Assembly (NCBI RefSeq): GCF_000936425.1 | Contig: NZ_AVFK01000002.1 | Location: forward strand, 1-64,000 | Origin: Skermanella aerolata KACC 11604 | GTDB lineage: Bacteria > Pseudomonadota > Alphaproteobacteria > Azospirillales > Azospirillaceae | Direction: 5' to 3' | Length of the DNA: 64,000 nt | Part shown: positions 1 through 9,733 of the stretch, piece after piece | How the letters are laid out: every line of letters starts with the position of its first letter | Numbering within the stretch: position 1 is the first letter of the stretch | Notes under the pieces: generated by a model | The model's input: the letters and a program-made list of their open reading frames with translations, nothing else | The model's database searches: none | What the model was told of the DNA's origin: nothing | Program-made: the position numbers and the translations under genes

Positions 1-15
1 ATCGGTTCGGGGTCG

Positions 16-37
16 CCCCGGACCATAAGGTCCGGGG
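16..37 (+). promoter_or_regulatory. Leader hairpin 1 upstream of rpsJ
   Basis: A perfect 9-bp stem (CCCCGGACC / GGTCCGGGG) closes a 4-base ATAA loop. It has no T-tract, so it is a structured leader or processing element rather than a classical terminator. It is the first of two hairpins in the 119 bases before rpsJ. Confidence 0.5.
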
Positions 38-60
38 TGCAACGAGTTAGCCGGCGAAGA

Positions 61-90
61 GGGGCCGCTCTCCTAATGGAGCGGCCCCTT
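61..90 (+). promoter_or_regulatory. Leader hairpin 2 / attenuator-like stem before rpsJ
   Basis: A perfect 10-bp GC-rich stem (GGGGCCGCTC at 61-70 with GAGCGGCCCC at 79-88) closes an 8-base loop and is followed by only two Ts. It could be a weak terminator of the gene upstream (outside the window) or an attenuator in the S10 leader. The ribosome binding region of rpsJ follows it directly. Confidence 0.5.
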
Positions 91-119
91 CAGCGGCAGA
101 GAAACGGGTTTTGAAGACG

Positions 120-428
120 ATGGACAGTCAGAATATCCGGATCCGCCTGCGGGCGTTCGACCATCGCGTGCTCGACCAGTCGACCAGCGAGATCGTCAAC
201 ACCGCCAAGCGGACCGGCGCACGGGTTCGGGGTCCGATCCCCCTGCCGACGCAGATCGAGAAGTTTACGGTCAACCGTTCGCCGCACATCGACAAAAAGT
301 CGCGCGAGCAGTTCGAGATCCGTACTCACAAGCGCCTGATCGATATCGTCGATCCGACCCCGCAGACCGTGGACGCGCTGATGAAGCTCGACCTCGCCGC
401 CGGTGTCGACGTCGAGATCAAGCTCTAA
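120..428 (+). CDS. rpsJ: 30S ribosomal protein S10
   Basis: Small-subunit head protein and first gene of the S10 operon; in other bacteria it also acts as NusE in antitermination. The 102-aa product starting [19 protein letters not shown] matches the family over its whole length, including the conserved [23 protein letters not shown] end. An in-frame TTG nine bases upstream (111) would add MKT, but the ATG at 120 fits the usual S10 N-terminus. No strong Shine-Dalgarno sequence is visible, so folding of the leader may matter for its translation. Confidence 0.97.
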   Translation: MDSQNIRIRLRAFDHRVLDQSTSEIVNTAKRTGARVRGPIPLPTQIEKFTVNRSPHIDKKSREQFEIRTHKRLIDIVDPTPQTVDALMKLDLAAGVDVEIKL

Positions 429-485
429 GTACAAGGGTAAGGGACCTCTCCCCCTGAGGATGTCCCTAGTGAGGAGAAATAAACC

Positions 486-1232
486 ATGCGATCCGGTTTG
501 ATCGCGCAGAAACTCGGCATGACCCGCGTCTTCACCGACGAGGGCGAACATGTTCCGGTCACTGTGCTGAAGGTTGACAACGTACAGGTTGTCGCCGTGC
601 GTACCGAGGAAAGCGACGGGTATACCGCCGTCCAGCTCGGCGCCGGTACCGCCAAGGTCAAGAACGTCACGAAGCCCCAGCGCGGCCACTTCGCCAAGGC
701 GAAGGTCGAGCCCAAGCGCAAGCTGGTGGAGTTCCGTGTCGATGCCGATGCCCTGATCGAGGTCGGCGCCGAGCTTTCGGCTGCCCATTTCGTTCCGGGT
801 CAACTCGTGGACGTCACCGGAACGACGATCGGCAAGGGCTTCGCCGGCGGCATGAAGCGGTGGAACTTCGGCGGTCTGCGCGCGACCCACGGCGTATCGG
901 TCTCGCACCGCTCGCATGGTTCGACCGGTAACCGTCAGGATCCCGGCAAGACCTTCGCCAACAAGAAGATGGCCGGTCATCTCGGTGCCGAGCGGGTCAC
1001 CACCCAGAACCTGAAGATCGTCTCGGTCGACGAAGACCGCGGCCTGATCCTGGTCAAGGGTGCCGTCCCCGGCTCCGAAGGTGGTTGGGTGCTGGTTCGC
1101 GACGCTGTCAAGCGCAAGGCTCCGGAAGGCCTGCCGTTCCCGGCGGCTCTTCGCTCCAAGCCTGACGCTGCTCCGGCTGCTGCTGCCCCCGAGGCCCCTG
1201 CCGCCGAAGCCGGCGCCGAGCCGACGGAGTGA
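486..1232 (+). CDS. rplC: 50S ribosomal protein L3
   Basis: Early-assembly 23S rRNA-binding protein near the peptidyl transferase centre. The 248-aa product has the family core [13 protein letters not shown] and [18 protein letters not shown]; the Gln of GNRQDPG is the residue methylated by PrmB in E. coli. A GAGGAGA ribosome binding site precedes the ATG. The last ~35 residues form an Ala/Pro/Glu-rich tail longer than that of enterobacterial L3, a frequent alphaproteobacterial feature. Confidence 0.97.
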   Translation: MRSGLIAQKLGMTRVFTDEGEHVPVTVLKVDNVQVVAVRTEESDGYTAVQLGAGTAKVKNVTKPQRGHFAKAKVEPKRKLVEFRVDADALIEVGAELSAAHFVPGQLVDVTGTTIGKGFAGGMKRWNFGGLRATHGVSVSHRSHGSTGNRQDPGKTFANKKMAGHLGAERVTTQNLKIVSVDEDRGLILVKGAVPGSEGGWVLVRDAVKRKAPEGLPFPAALRSKPDAAPAAAAPEAPAAEAGAEPTE

Positions 1233-1237
1233 ATGAG

Positions 1238-1858
1238 ATGAAGACGACCGTCAAGAATCTGAAGAACGAAGAAGTCGGTGAGATCGAACTCGACGAGGCC
1301 GTGTTCGGCGTGCCGTTGCGTACCGATCTGCTGGCCCGCATGGTCAATTACCAGCTCGCCAAGCGGCGTTCCGGTAACCACAAGACCAAGGGCGTCTCGG
1401 AAATCAGCGGCACCACCAAGAAGCCGCACCGCCAGAAGGGCACCGGCCGCGCCCGTCAGGGTTCGCTGCGGTCTCCGCAGTTCCGGGGCGGCGCCGCGAT
1501 CTTCGGTCCGATCGTTCGCAGCCATGCGCACGATCTGAACAAGAAGGTCCGCAAGCTGGCGCTGAAGACCGCTCTCTCGACCAAGCTGGCCGAAGGCAAG
1601 CTGGTGGTGCTGGACGCGGTTGCCGTCGACAGCCATAAGACGAAGGAAATGGTCCAGCGCTTCAAGCTGCTCGGCCTGACTTCGGCGCTGATCATCGACG
1701 GCGCCAATCTGGATGAGAACTTCGTGCGTGCGTCGAGGAATGTGCCGCTGATCGACGTGCTGCCGGAACAGGGTGCCAATGTTTACGACATCCTGCGCCG
1801 CGACACGCTGGTTCTGACGCGCAACGCGGTCGAGCAGCTGGAGGCTCGCCTGAAATGA
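1238..1858 (+). CDS. rplD: 50S ribosomal protein L4
   Basis: Large-subunit protein lining the exit tunnel; in E. coli it is also the repressor of the S10 operon. The 206-aa product carries the tunnel-loop signature ([22 protein letters not shown]). The open frame reaches back to a GTG at 1229, but GGAG at 1226-1229 is well spaced for the ATG at 1238, which gives the expected MKTTVKNL start. Whether L4 regulates through the rpsJ leader in this lineage cannot be read from the sequence. Confidence 0.97.
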   Translation: MKTTVKNLKNEEVGEIELDEAVFGVPLRTDLLARMVNYQLAKRRSGNHKTKGVSEISGTTKKPHRQKGTGRARQGSLRSPQFRGGAAIFGPIVRSHAHDLNKKVRKLALKTALSTKLAEGKLVVLDAVAVDSHKTKEMVQRFKLLGLTSALIIDGANLDENFVRASRNVPLIDVLPEQGANVYDILRRDTLVLTRNAVEQLEARLK

Positions 1859-2172
1859 GCAAGATCTCGAAACCTTCGGTGAGCAAGGAGCGGATGTACG
1901 ATCTGATCACCGCCCCGATCATCACCGAGAAGTCGACGTTGGGTTCCGAACACCGCCAGGTCACCTTCGAGGTGCCCATGGACGCTACCAAGCCTGAGAT
2001 CAAGGCTGCGGTGGAAGGGCTGTTCAAGGTCAAGGTGACGGCGGTCAACACGCTGATCACCAAGGGCAAGGTCAAGCGCTTCAAGGGTATCCTGGGCCGT
2101 CGCTCCGACTACAAGAAAGCGGTCGTGACGCTGGCGGAAGGCCACACGATCGACGTGACCACTGGCGTTTAA
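1855..2172 (+). CDS. rplW: 50S ribosomal protein L23
   Basis: Exit-site protein that docks trigger factor and SRP. The 105-aa product has the IITEKST motif near its start and the [13 protein letters not shown] region near its end. Its ATG overlaps the rplD stop by four bases (ATGA), so the two are probably translationally coupled. Confidence 0.97.
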   Translation: MSKISKPSVSKERMYDLITAPIITEKSTLGSEHRQVTFEVPMDATKPEIKAAVEGLFKVKVTAVNTLITKGKVKRFKGILGRRSDYKKAVVTLAEGHTIDVTTGV

Positions 2173-2187
2173 GTCTGGAACTGACCG

Positions 2188-3015
2188 ATGGCATTGAAAA
2201 ACTTCCGCCCGATCACGCCGTCGCTCCGCCAGCTCGTGCTGGTGGATCGTTCGGAGCTGTGGAAGGGCAAGCCGGTCAAGTCCCTCACCGAGGGTCTGAC
2301 CAAGAGCGGCGGTCGTAACAACACCGGTCGCATCACCGCGCGCCGGATCGGTGGCGGCCACAAGCGCCGCTACCGTCTGGTGGACTTCAAGCGTCGCAAG
2401 TTCGACGTCCCGGCCGTCATCGAGCGGCTGGAGTACGATCCGAACCGTACCGCGTTCATCGCGCTGGTCCGTTACGAGGACGGTGAGCAGGCCTATATTC
2501 TGGCGCCTCAGCGCTTGAAGGTCGGCGACACCGTGATCGCCGGCGAGCGCGTCGACGTGAAGCCCGGCAACGCGATGCCGCTGAAGAACATCCCGGTGGG
2601 CACGATCGTCCACAACGTTGAACTGAAGGCGGGCAAGGGCGGCCAGCTGGCCCGTTCGGCCGGTACCTACGTTCAGCTCGTCGGCCGCGACCAGGGCTAT
2701 GCCCAGTTGAAGCTGGCTTCGGGCGAGCTGCGCGTCGTGCGGGGCGAATGCCTCGCCACGATCGGCGCGGTGTCCAACCCGGACCAGTCCAACATCAATC
2801 TGGGCAAGGCCGGCCGCAATCGCTGGCTGGGCAAGCGTCCGTCGGTCCGTGGCGTCGCCATGAACCCGATCGACCACCCGCACGGCGGTGGTGAAGGCCG
2901 GACCTCCGGTGGCCGCCATCCGGTGACCCCGTGGGGCAAGCCGACCAAGGGCAAGAAGACGCGGAACAACAAGAAGACGGATGGCCAGATCCTGCGCCGC
3001 CGTCATGCGAAGTAG
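2188..3015 (+). CDS. rplB: 50S ribosomal protein L2
   Basis: Largest primary 23S-binding protein, needed for subunit joining and peptidyl transfer. The 275-aa length is normal. The strongly conserved [14 protein letters not shown] segment near the C-terminus, with the histidine implicated in activity (His229 in E. coli), is intact, as is the basic C-terminal tail. It lies 15 bases after rplW. Confidence 0.98.
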   Translation: MALKNFRPITPSLRQLVLVDRSELWKGKPVKSLTEGLTKSGGRNNTGRITARRIGGGHKRRYRLVDFKRRKFDVPAVIERLEYDPNRTAFIALVRYEDGEQAYILAPQRLKVGDTVIAGERVDVKPGNAMPLKNIPVGTIVHNVELKAGKGGQLARSAGTYVQLVGRDQGYAQLKLASGELRVVRGECLATIGAVSNPDQSNINLGKAGRNRWLGKRPSVRGVAMNPIDHPHGGGEGRTSGGRHPVTPWGKPTKGKKTRNNKKTDGQILRRRHAK

Positions 3016-3027
3016 AGGAGTTACGCC

Positions 3028-3306
3028 GTGGCGCGCAGCGTCTGGAAGGGACCGTTCATTGACGGTTACCTGCTGAAGAAAGCCGATAAGGCGCGGGCAA
3101 GCGGTCGTAACGAGATCATCAAGATCTGGTCGCGTCGCTCCACCGTCCTGCCCCAGTTCGTCGGTTTGACCTTCGGCGTTCACAATGGTCAGAAGTTCCT
3201 GCCCGTGATCGTGACCGAAAACATGATCGGTCATAAGTTCGGCGAGTTCGCTCCGACCCGGACCTATTACGGCCACGCGGCCGATAAGAAGTCGAAGAGG
3301 AAGTAG
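3028..3306 (+). CDS. rpsS: 30S ribosomal protein S19
   Basis: Head protein of the small subunit that pairs with S13. The 92-aa product has the conserved KGPFID and TITVYNG-like (HNGQKFLPV) regions followed by [25 protein letters not shown]. It starts with GTG (3028) behind an AGAGGAG ribosome binding site. Confidence 0.97.
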   Translation: MARSVWKGPFIDGYLLKKADKARASGRNEIIKIWSRRSTVLPQFVGLTFGVHNGQKFLPVIVTENMIGHKFGEFAPTRTYYGHAADKKSKRK

Positions 3307-3308
3307 TC

Positions 3309-3698
3309 ATGGGCAAGACAGCCAATGCGCCTCGCATCGCCGAAAACGAAGCGATGGCATTCGGTAAGATGATCCGGTCTTCGGCCCGTAAGCTCAACCT
3401 CGTCGCCGAGCTGATCCGGGGCAAGGGCGCGCAGGCGGCAGTGGCCGACCTGACCTTCTCCAAGCGGCGTGTCGCCGAGGAGGTCAAGAAGGTCCTGCAG
3501 TCGGCGATCGCCAATGCGGAGAACAACCACCAGCTCGACGTCGACCGCCTGTTCGTCGCCGAGGCGACGGTCGGTCGCGCTCTGGTCATGAAGCGGTTCC
3601 ACGCCCGCGCCCGCGGCCGCGGTGCGCGGGTCGAGAAGCCGTTCAGCAATCTGACCGTGATCGTGCGCGAGCGCGCCGAAGCGGTGGAGGCCGAGTAA
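3309..3698 (+). CDS. rplV: 50S ribosomal protein L22
   Basis: Tunnel-constriction protein of the large subunit; its hairpin is a macrolide-resistance site in other bacteria. The 129-aa product shows the core [10 protein letters not shown]-like ([16 protein letters not shown]) helix and the RARGRG loop near the C-terminus. It starts two bases after the rpsS stop. Confidence 0.97.
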   Translation: MGKTANAPRIAENEAMAFGKMIRSSARKLNLVAELIRGKGAQAAVADLTFSKRRVAEEVKKVLQSAIANAENNHQLDVDRLFVAEATVGRALVMKRFHARARGRGARVEKPFSNLTVIVRERAEAVEAE

Positions 3699-3699
3699 T

Positions 3700-4455
3700 A
3701 TGGGTCAGAAGATCAATCCGGTCGGGCTTCGGCTCGGCATCAACCGCACCTGGGACAGCCGCTGGTACGCAAATCGGGACTACGCCGATCTGCTCCACAG
3801 CGACCTGAAGCTCCGGAGCTTCCTGCACGGCCGCCTCCAGCAGGCGGGCGTTTCCCGGGTGGTTATCGAGCGTCCGGCGAAAAAGGCGCGGGTGACCATT
3901 CATTCCGCCCGTCCGGGGGTTGTTATCGGCAAGAAGGGCGCCGATATCGAGAAGCTCCGCGTCGAGCTGGCCAAGATGACCGGTTCGGACGTCAACCTGA
4001 ACATCGTCGAGATCCGCAAGCCGGAAATCGATGCCAAGTTGATTGCCGAAAACATCTCCAACCAGCTCGAGCGCCGCGTTGCTTTCCGCCGCGCCATGAA
4101 GCGTGCCGTGCAGTCCGCGATGCGCCTGGGAGCCCAGGGCATCCGGATCAACTGCTCCGGCCGTCTCGGCGGTGCGGAAATCGCGCGTATGGAGTGGTAT
4201 CGGGAAGGCCGTGTGCCTCTGCACACGCTTCGCGCTGACGTGGACTACGGTGTTGCAACCGCAAAGACCACGTATGGCACGTGCGGCGTAAAAGTATGGG
4301 TGTTCAAGGGCGAAATCCTTGCGCACGACCCGATGGCGCAGGATAAACGCGCAAGTGAACAACAGGCCGGTCCCAGCGGACGGCCCGAGCGTGGCGAACG
4401 TGGCGATCACCATCGTGGTGACCGCGGCGATCGTGGCGATCACGGCAATCGCTGA
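3700..4455 (+). CDS. rpsC: 30S ribosomal protein S3, with Gly/Asp/Arg-rich tail
   Basis: mRNA-entry protein of the small subunit. The type II KH domain is recognisable by [14 protein letters not shown] (about residues 68-81), and the S3 C-terminal domain follows with [28 protein letters not shown]. After about residue 215 the protein ends in a low-complexity tail with repeated RGD units ([15 protein letters not shown]). The core is fully conserved; the tail is lineage-specific and probably disordered. Confidence 0.97.
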   Translation: MGQKINPVGLRLGINRTWDSRWYANRDYADLLHSDLKLRSFLHGRLQQAGVSRVVIERPAKKARVTIHSARPGVVIGKKGADIEKLRVELAKMTGSDVNLNIVEIRKPEIDAKLIAENISNQLERRVAFRRAMKRAVQSAMRLGAQGIRINCSGRLGGAEIARMEWYREGRVPLHTLRADVDYGVATAKTTYGTCGVKVWVFKGEILAHDPMAQDKRASEQQAGPSGRPERGERGDHHRGDRGDRGDHGNR

Positions 4456-4485
4456 ACGGCAGGATACTAGTAGAGGGCACATGCC

Positions 4486-4911
4486 ATGCTAAGTCCTAAG
4501 CGTACGAAGTACCGCAAGGCACATAAGGGCCGTATCCACGGCACCGCCAAGGGCGGGACGACTCTGAACTTCGGCGCCTACGGCCTGAAGGCGGTTGAAC
4601 CGGCGCGCATCACCGCGCGCCAGATCGAGGCGGCTCGCCGCGCGATCACCCGCCACATGAAGCGTCAGGGCCGCGTCTGGATCCGGATCTTCCCGGATGT
4701 CCCGGTTTCCACCAAGCCTGCCGAAGTCCGCATGGGCTCCGGCAAGGGGTCGCCCGAGTTTTGGGCGGCCAGGGTGCATCCCGGCCGCATCATGTTTGAA
4801 CTGGACGGCGTCCCCGGTGACTTGGCCAAGCGGGCTTTCGAGCTCGCGGCCGCCAAGCTGCCGATCAAGACCCGGTTCATCACCCGTCTGGGCGAGGAGT
4901 TGGATCAATGA
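4486..4911 (+). CDS. rplP: 50S ribosomal protein L16
   Basis: Large-subunit protein near the A-site tRNA. The 141-aa product starts [16 protein letters not shown] and contains the conserved [21 protein letters not shown] and [12 protein letters not shown] motifs. The 30-base gap after rpsC holds no obvious extra element. Confidence 0.97.
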   Translation: MLSPKRTKYRKAHKGRIHGTAKGGTTLNFGAYGLKAVEPARITARQIEAARRAITRHMKRQGRVWIRIFPDVPVSTKPAEVRMGSGKGSPEFWAARVHPGRIMFELDGVPGDLAKRAFELAAAKLPIKTRFITRLGEELDQ

Positions 4912-5111
4912 CGAAGCCCGCCGATCTGCGCTCCAAGACCGCAGATGAGCTCAATGACCAGCTCCTGGCCCTGAAGAAGGAGCAGTTCAACCTGCGCTTC
5001 CGCCGGGCCTCGGGCCAGCTTGAGAACACCGCGCGCGTCGGCCAGGTGCGCCGCGACATCGCGCGCATCAAGACCATCCTGGGCGAGCGCGTGCGCTCGT
5101 CCGCGTCGTAG
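4908..5111 (+). CDS. rpmC: 50S ribosomal protein L29
   Basis: Small two-helix protein at the tunnel exit. The 67-aa product has the family pattern [25 protein letters not shown] followed by [13 protein letters not shown]. Its ATG overlaps the rplP stop by four bases. Confidence 0.96.
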   Translation: MTKPADLRSKTADELNDQLLALKKEQFNLRFRRASGQLENTARVGQVRRDIARIKTILGERVRSSAS

Positions 5112-5121
5112 GAGTTTACCC

Positions 5122-5388
5122 ATGCCCCGGCGTATCATGCAGGGCACGGTCGTTAGCGATAAGGGCGATAAGACAATTATCGTCCTCGTCGAGCGTCGCG
5201 TGATGCATCCCGTGTACAAGAAGTTCATCCGGCAGTCGAAGCGTTACGCTGCCCATGACGAGAACAACCAGTTCAAGACCGGCGACAACGTCTTCATCGA
5301 GGAAAGTCGTCCGATCTCGAAGCGCAAGCGCTGGGTTGTTCTCACCGATGCCGCAGCTGCGGCAGAGTCCGGCTCTTCCGCCGGCTGA
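5122..5388 (+). CDS. rpsQ: 30S ribosomal protein S17
   Basis: 16S rRNA-binding OB-fold protein. The 88-aa product begins [21 protein letters not shown] and keeps the [14 protein letters not shown] core and the RPISKRKRW motif. An upstream open frame (from 5020) is only read-through of the preceding gene; the ATG at 5122 has a GGAG ribosome binding site at 5111-5114. The last ~12 residues are an Ala/Ser-rich extension. Confidence 0.97.
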   Translation: MPRRIMQGTVVSDKGDKTIIVLVERRVMHPVYKKFIRQSKRYAAHDENNQFKTGDNVFIEESRPISKRKRWVVLTDAAAAAESGSSAG

Positions 5389-5405
5389 TTGAAGAGGTCT
5401 GACAT

Positions 5406-5774
5406 ATGATCCAGATGCAAACCAACCTGGAGGTCGCCGACAATAGCGGCGCGCGCCGGGTGCAGTGCATCAAGGTGCTTGGCGGGTCCAAGCGCAAGGT
5501 GGCTGGCGTGGGCGACGTGATCGTCGTCTCCGTCAAGGAAGCCATCCCGCGCGGACGCGTCAAGAAGGGCGATGTGCATCGTGCGGTGATCGTCCGCACG
5601 TCCAAGGAGATCCGGCGCACCGACGGCAGCTCCATCCGCTTCGACCGCAATGCCGCCGTGCTGATCAACAAGCAGGGCGAGCCCATCGGTACCCGTATCT
5701 TCGGGCCGGTGACCCGTGAGCTGCGCGGCAAGAAGTTCATGAAGATCATCTCGCTCGCGCCGGAGGTGCTGTGA
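5406..5774 (+). CDS. rplN: 50S ribosomal protein L14
   Basis: Intersubunit-bridge protein and first gene of the spc group. The 122-aa product matches the family end to end ([19 protein letters not shown], then [13 protein letters not shown], then [11 protein letters not shown]). The 17-base spacer after rpsQ leaves no room for a separate terminator, so the S10 and spc groups are probably co-transcribed. Confidence 0.98.
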   Translation: MIQMQTNLEVADNSGARRVQCIKVLGGSKRKVAGVGDVIVVSVKEAIPRGRVKKGDVHRAVIVRTSKEIRRTDGSSIRFDRNAAVLINKQGEPIGTRIFGPVTRELRGKKFMKIISLAPEVL

Positions 5775-6094
5775 TGTCCGCCGCTAAGATCAAGAAAAGC
5801 GACAAGGTCGTCGTTATCGCTGGCAAGGACAAGGGCAAGACCGGTGAGGTCATCGAGGTTCTTCCCAAGGAGAACCGGGTCAAGGTTCGCGGTGTGAACA
5901 TCGTCAAGAAGCACCAGCGCCAAACCCAGACGTCCGCCGGCGGCATCCTGGAAGTGGAGGCTTTCCTGCACGTCTCCAACGTTGCCCATATCGACCCCAA
6001 AGATAACAAGCCGACCCGAGTGGGATTCAAGACCCTCGAGGATGGCCGCAAGGTGCGCGTCGCCAAGCGGTCCGGCGAAGTCATCGATCTGTGA
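5774..6094 (+). CDS. rplX: 50S ribosomal protein L24
   Basis: Assembly-initiator protein of the large subunit. The 106-aa product carries the KOW motif [26 protein letters not shown] at 5771 is in frame, but GGAGG at 5762-5766 is better spaced for the ATG at 5774, which shares one base with the rplN stop. Confidence 0.96.
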   Translation: MSAAKIKKSDKVVVIAGKDKGKTGEVIEVLPKENRVKVRGVNIVKKHQRQTQTSAGGILEVEAFLHVSNVAHIDPKDNKPTRVGFKTLEDGRKVRVAKRSGEVIDL

Positions 6095-6102
6095 GCGCCA
6101 CC

Positions 6103-6645
6103 ATGACGACCAGGCTGAAAAAGCAATACGACGACGTCGTACGCGCCAAGTTGAAGGCTGAGTTCAACTACGCCAACGACATGGAAGTGCCGCGGATCGA
6201 GAAGATCGTCATCAACATGGGTGTTGGTGAAGCAACCTCCGACGGCAAGAAGGTCAACTCGGCTGTCGCCGAACTGACCGCTATCGCTGGCCAGCGGCCG
6301 GTGGTGACCAAGGCCCGCAAGTCGATCGCCCAGTTCAAGCTGCGTGAAGGCATGTCGATCGGCTGCAAGGTGACCCTGCGTCGCGAGCGCATGTATGAGT
6401 TCCTCGACCGTCTGGTGACGATCGCCCTGCCGCGCGTTCGCGACTTCCGCGGCGTCTCGGGCACCAGCTTCGACGGTCGTGGCAACTACGCCATGGGCTT
6501 GAAAGAGCAGATCATCTTCCCGGAAATCGATTACGACAAGATCGACGAGATCCGGGGCATGGACATCATCATCGTGACGACTGCGAAGACCGACAAGGAA
6601 GCCAAGGCGCTCCTTAAGGGCTTCGACATGCCGTTCGTCGCCTGA
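6103..6645 (+). CDS. rplE: 50S ribosomal protein L5
   Basis: 5S rRNA- and P-site-contacting protein. The product (180 aa from the ATG at 6103) contains [35 protein letters not shown] and [15 protein letters not shown] at 6091 overlapping the rplX stop is an equally possible start and would add MSAT; neither has a strong ribosome binding site. Confidence 0.96.
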   Translation: MTTRLKKQYDDVVRAKLKAEFNYANDMEVPRIEKIVINMGVGEATSDGKKVNSAVAELTAIAGQRPVVTKARKSIAQFKLREGMSIGCKVTLRRERMYEFLDRLVTIALPRVRDFRGVSGTSFDGRGNYAMGLKEQIIFPEIDYDKIDEIRGMDIIIVTTAKTDKEAKALLKGFDMPFVA

Positions 6646-6664
6646 GCGGCAGGAGGTTACAGCC

Positions 6665-6970
6665 ATGGCCAAGACAAGCGCCATCCAGAAGAACAAGCGC
6701 CGCGAGCGCCTGGTCAAGAAATACGCCAACAAGCGCGCTGAGCTGAAGGCGATTTCCAAGGACCCGTCGTTGACGCCGGAAGATCAGTTCGCCGCCCGGC
6801 TCAAGCTGGCCGAGATGCCGCGCAACTCGAGCCGTACCCGCGTCCGCAATCGTTGCGAGATGTCCGGTCGTCCGCGCGCTTTCTATCGTAAGTTCAAGCT
6901 TTCGCGTATCGCGCTTCGCGATCTGGCCTCCAACGGTCAGATCCCGGGCATGACGAAGTCGAGCTGGTAA
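6665..6970 (+). CDS. rpsN: 30S ribosomal protein S14 (zinc-free type)
   Basis: Small-subunit head protein. The 101-aa length and absence of the CxxC...CxxC zinc pattern mark it as the C-minus form common in proteobacteria. The C-terminal block [28 protein letters not shown] is typical. It has an AGGAGG ribosome binding site. Confidence 0.97.
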   Translation: MAKTSAIQKNKRRERLVKKYANKRAELKAISKDPSLTPEDQFAARLKLAEMPRNSSRTRVRNRCEMSGRPRAFYRKFKLSRIALRDLASNGQIPGMTKSSW

Positions 6971-6984
6971 GGGGGATCGGAAAG

Positions 6985-7383
6985 ATGTCTTTGAGCGATC
7001 CTTTGGGCGATATGCTGACCCGTATCCGTAACGGTCAGCGTGCCCACATGACCAGTGTCGACAGCCCGGCGTCCAAGCTGCGGTCGAGCGTGCTGGAAGT
7101 GTTGAAGCGTGAAGGTTACATCCGCGGCTACTTCCAGGAAGAGCTGCGTCCCGGCATTGCTCAGCTCCGTATCGAGCTGAAGTATCACGAGGGTGAGCCG
7201 GTCATCAAGACCATCAGCCGCGTGTCCAAGCCCGGCCGTCGCGTCTACTCGAAGATCAAGGATCTGCCCCGCGTGTATAACGGCCTCGGGATTTCGATCC
7301 TGTCGACGCCGCGCGGTGTGATGTCCGACAACGAAGCCCGCGCTGCCAATGTTGGCGGCGAAGTGCTTTGCCGCGTGTTCTAA
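6985..7383 (+). CDS. rpsH: 30S ribosomal protein S8
   Basis: 16S rRNA platform protein and, in E. coli, the translational repressor of the spc operon. The 132-aa product starts [18 protein letters not shown] and ends with the conserved [32 protein letters not shown]-type block. It has a GGGGGATCGGAAAG leader before its ATG. Confidence 0.97.
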   Translation: MSLSDPLGDMLTRIRNGQRAHMTSVDSPASKLRSSVLEVLKREGYIRGYFQEELRPGIAQLRIELKYHEGEPVIKTISRVSKPGRRVYSKIKDLPRVYNGLGISILSTPRGVMSDNEARAANVGGEVLCRVF

Positions 7384-7392
7384 GAGGCAGCC

Positions 7393-7929
7393 ATGTCACG
7401 AATTGGTAAACACCCCGTGCCGGTCCCGGCTGGCGTTGACGTCGCAGTCAACGGCCAGACCCTGACGGCCAAGGGCAAGCTGGGCCAGCTCAGCATGACC
7501 CTTATCGATGACATCGCGGCGTCGCTCGATGACGGCAAGGTCGTCGTCAAGCCGCGCCATGCCGACAGCAAGCGCGGCAAGGTGATGTGGGCGACTTCGC
7601 GGACACTCGTGGCCAACATGGTCAAGGGCGTCAGCGAGGGCTTCACGGTCAACCTCGAAATCAACGGCGTCGGTTATCGCGCCGCCGTGCAGGGCAGCGA
7701 TCTGGTTCTCCAGCTCGGCTACTCGCACGACGTCGTCTACCCGATCCCCGCCGGGATCGCGATCAAGACCGAGCGTCCGACCGCGATCTCCGTTTCCGGG
7801 GCCGACCGCCAGAAGGTCGGCCAAGTCGCAGCGGAAATCCGTCAGTTCCGGAAGCCGGAGCCCTACAAGGGCAAGGGCATCAAGTACTCGACGGAGACTC
7901 TGCTGCGCAAGGAAGGCAAGAAGAAGTAG
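7393..7929 (+). CDS. rplF: 50S ribosomal protein L6
   Basis: Protein at the base of the factor-binding stalk. The 178-aa product has the N-terminal [16 protein letters not shown] and the C-terminal signature [25 protein letters not shown]. Standard length for the family. Confidence 0.97.
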   Translation: MSRIGKHPVPVPAGVDVAVNGQTLTAKGKLGQLSMTLIDDIAASLDDGKVVVKPRHADSKRGKVMWATSRTLVANMVKGVSEGFTVNLEINGVGYRAAVQGSDLVLQLGYSHDVVYPIPAGIAIKTERPTAISVSGADRQKVGQVAAEIRQFRKPEPYKGKGIKYSTETLLRKEGKKK

Positions 7930-7940
7930 GGGCACGGCCG

Positions 7941-8303
7941 ATGAAAACGTCAAAGGAACTGAACGCACGCCGCAAGATGCGGGTGCGTACGCAGATCAGG
8001 AAGAAGGCGGGCGGCCGGCCCAGATTGTCGGTTTTCCGGTCCAGCAAGCATATCTATGTCCAGGTGATCGACGACAGCGAGGGCAAGACCCTCGCGGCCG
8101 CGTCTACCATCGACAAGGATCTGCGCGAGTCGCTGAAGACCGGTGCGGACATCGAAGCAGCCAAGCTGGTCGGCAAACTGATCGCCGAGCGGGCGACGGC
8201 GGCTGGCGTGACGGAGGTCGTCTTCGATCGCGGCGGCTATCTCTTCCACGGGCGCGTCAAGGCGCTTGCCGACGCCGCGCGTGAAGCCGGCCTGTCGTTC
8301 TAA
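7941..8303 (+). CDS. rplR: 50S ribosomal protein L18
   Basis: 5S rRNA-binding protein of the central protuberance. The product is 120 aa from the ATG at 7941 and contains [20 protein letters not shown] and [24 protein letters not shown]. An open frame running upstream through rplF is not part of the gene. Confidence 0.97.
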   Translation: MKTSKELNARRKMRVRTQIRKKAGGRPRLSVFRSSKHIYVQVIDDSEGKTLAAASTIDKDLRESLKTGADIEAAKLVGKLIAERATAAGVTEVVFDRGGYLFHGRVKALADAAREAGLSF

Positions 8304-8315
8304 GGGAACCCGAAT

Positions 8316-8921
8316 ATGGCACGCAATGAAAGAGGCGGCGAGCGCGATCAGCGCGGCGGCGATAACCGGGGGCAGAACCGGGGTGGCGGTGGTGACCGCG
8401 AAGAAAGCGATCTGGTAGAAAAGCTGGTCGGCATCAACCGTGTCGCCAAGGTGGTCAAGGGTGGCCGTCGGTTCGGCTTCGCGGCCCTCGTGGTCGTGGG
8501 CGATGCCAAGGGCCGCGTCGGCGTCGGATCGGGCAAGGCCCGTGAAGTGCCGGAAGCGATCCGCAAGGCGACCGACCAGGCCAAGCGCACCATGATCCGC
8601 GTTCCCCTGCGCGAGGGCCGGACGCTGCACCACGACGTGCACGGTCACTTCGGTGCCGGCCGGGTGGTTCTGCGGGCGGCTCCGACCGGTACCGGCATCA
8701 TCGCCGGCGGTCCGATGCGCGCGATCTTCGAGGCGCTGGGCGTGCAGGACGTGGTGACGAAGTCGATCGGCACCTCGAACCCGCACAACATGATCAAGGC
8801 GACGTTCGACGCCTTGGCTCAGGTCGTCAGCCCGCGCGCCGTCGCGGCTCGCCGTGGCCGTCGCGTCAGCGACATCCTCGGTCGCCGCGATGCGACCGGT
8901 ACCGAAGTGAAGGAGGCCTGA
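8316..8921 (+). CDS. rpsE: 30S ribosomal protein S5, with Arg/Gly-rich N-terminus
   Basis: Decoding-fidelity protein of the small subunit. The 201-aa product has the S5 dsRBD core ([21 protein letters not shown], about residues 37-57) and [22 protein letters not shown]. The first ~30 residues are an Arg/Gly-rich segment ([18 protein letters not shown]), longer than in E. coli. Confidence 0.97.
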   Translation: MARNERGGERDQRGGDNRGQNRGGGGDREESDLVEKLVGINRVAKVVKGGRRFGFAALVVVGDAKGRVGVGSGKAREVPEAIRKATDQAKRTMIRVPLREGRTLHHDVHGHFGAGRVVLRAAPTGTGIIAGGPMRAIFEALGVQDVVTKSIGTSNPHNMIKATFDALAQVVSPRAVAARRGRRVSDILGRRDATGTEVKEA

Positions 8922-8923
8922 GC

Positions 8924-9121
8924 ATGGCTGACGACACCAAGGCAACCGTGATCGTGACCCAGGTCGGCAGCCCGATCGGTCGCAAGAAGGACCAGCGCCA
9001 GACCCTCGTGGGTCTGGGGCTGAACAAGCTGCACCGCACGCGGGAGCTGGAGGACACCCCTTCCGTCCGCGGCATGATCGCCAAGGTTCAGCATCTGGTT
9101 CGCGTCGAGAGCCAGGGCTGA
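8924..9121 (+). CDS. rpmD: 50S ribosomal protein L30
   Basis: Small large-subunit protein. The 65-aa product has the family pattern [25 protein letters not shown] and [25 protein letters not shown] precedes the ATG, two bases after rpsE. Confidence 0.96.
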   Translation: MADDTKATVIVTQVGSPIGRKKDQRQTLVGLGLNKLHRTRELEDTPSVRGMIAKVQHLVRVESQG

Positions 9122-9147
9122 GAACGGGCGAGGGGATTACAAAAGCC

Positions 9148-9639
9148 ATGAAACTCAACGAAATCCGGGATAATGCCGGCGCCCGCAAGAACCGTATGCG
9201 CGTGGGTCGCGGTATCGGTTCGGGCAAGGGCAAGACCTCCGGCCGCGGCGTGAAGGGTCAGACCTCACGTACCGGTGTCGCGATCAAGGGCTTCGAAGGC
9301 GGTCAGATGCCCCTGCATCGCCGGCTTCCGAAGCGCGGCTTCACGAACATCTTCGCCAAGGACTATGCGGTCGCCAACCTGGGCAAGGTCCAGCAGGCGA
9401 TCGAGTCCGGCAAGCTGGACGCTTCCCAGCCGATCACCGGGGAAATCCTGGTGGCGGCCGGCGTCGCCCAGAACAGCCGCGACGGCGTTCGTCTGCTCGG
9501 CAAGGGCGCCCTGACCACCAAGGCCAGCTTCGTCGTCGCGGGCGCTTCGGCGTCGGCGATCGCGGCGGTCGAGGCTCTGGGCGGGACCGTTACGGTCACC
9601 GTGCCGCCGAAGGCTGAAAAGTCCGAAGCTGCCGAGTGA
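9148..9639 (+). CDS. rplO: 50S ribosomal protein L15
   Basis: Late-assembly large-subunit protein. The 163-aa product starts [20 protein letters not shown] and contains [14 protein letters not shown] and [18 protein letters not shown]. It is the last gene before the hairpin that separates the ribosomal genes from secY. Confidence 0.97.
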   Translation: MKLNEIRDNAGARKNRMRVGRGIGSGKGKTSGRGVKGQTSRTGVAIKGFEGGQMPLHRRLPKRGFTNIFAKDYAVANLGKVQQAIESGKLDASQPITGEILVAAGVAQNSRDGVRLLGKGALTTKASFVVAGASASAIAAVEALGGTVTVTVPPKAEKSEAAE

Positions 9640-9656
9640 TCGGAAGATGAGGAATT

Positions 9657-9691
9657 GGCCGGCGCTTGATCTCAGGCGCCGGCCGTCCTTT
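9657..9691 (+). terminator. Hairpin between rplO and secY (partial terminator or attenuator)
   Basis: A perfect 9-bp stem (GGCCGGCGC at 9657-9665, GCGCCGGCC at 9676-9684) with a 10-base loop is followed by the T-rich GTCCTTTATT. It looks like an intrinsic terminator of moderate strength, which could reduce secY-adk transcription relative to the ribosomal genes. Confidence 0.55.
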
Positions 9692-9733
9692 ATTAAGAAC
9701 AATACTTCGCACGTGAGCGTCGAGGACTAGAAT

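Noticed and set aside
1783-3276. 497-aa minus-strand frame across rplD-rpsS
   Set aside because: Antisense shadow of five ribosomal protein genes, without domain or start signal.
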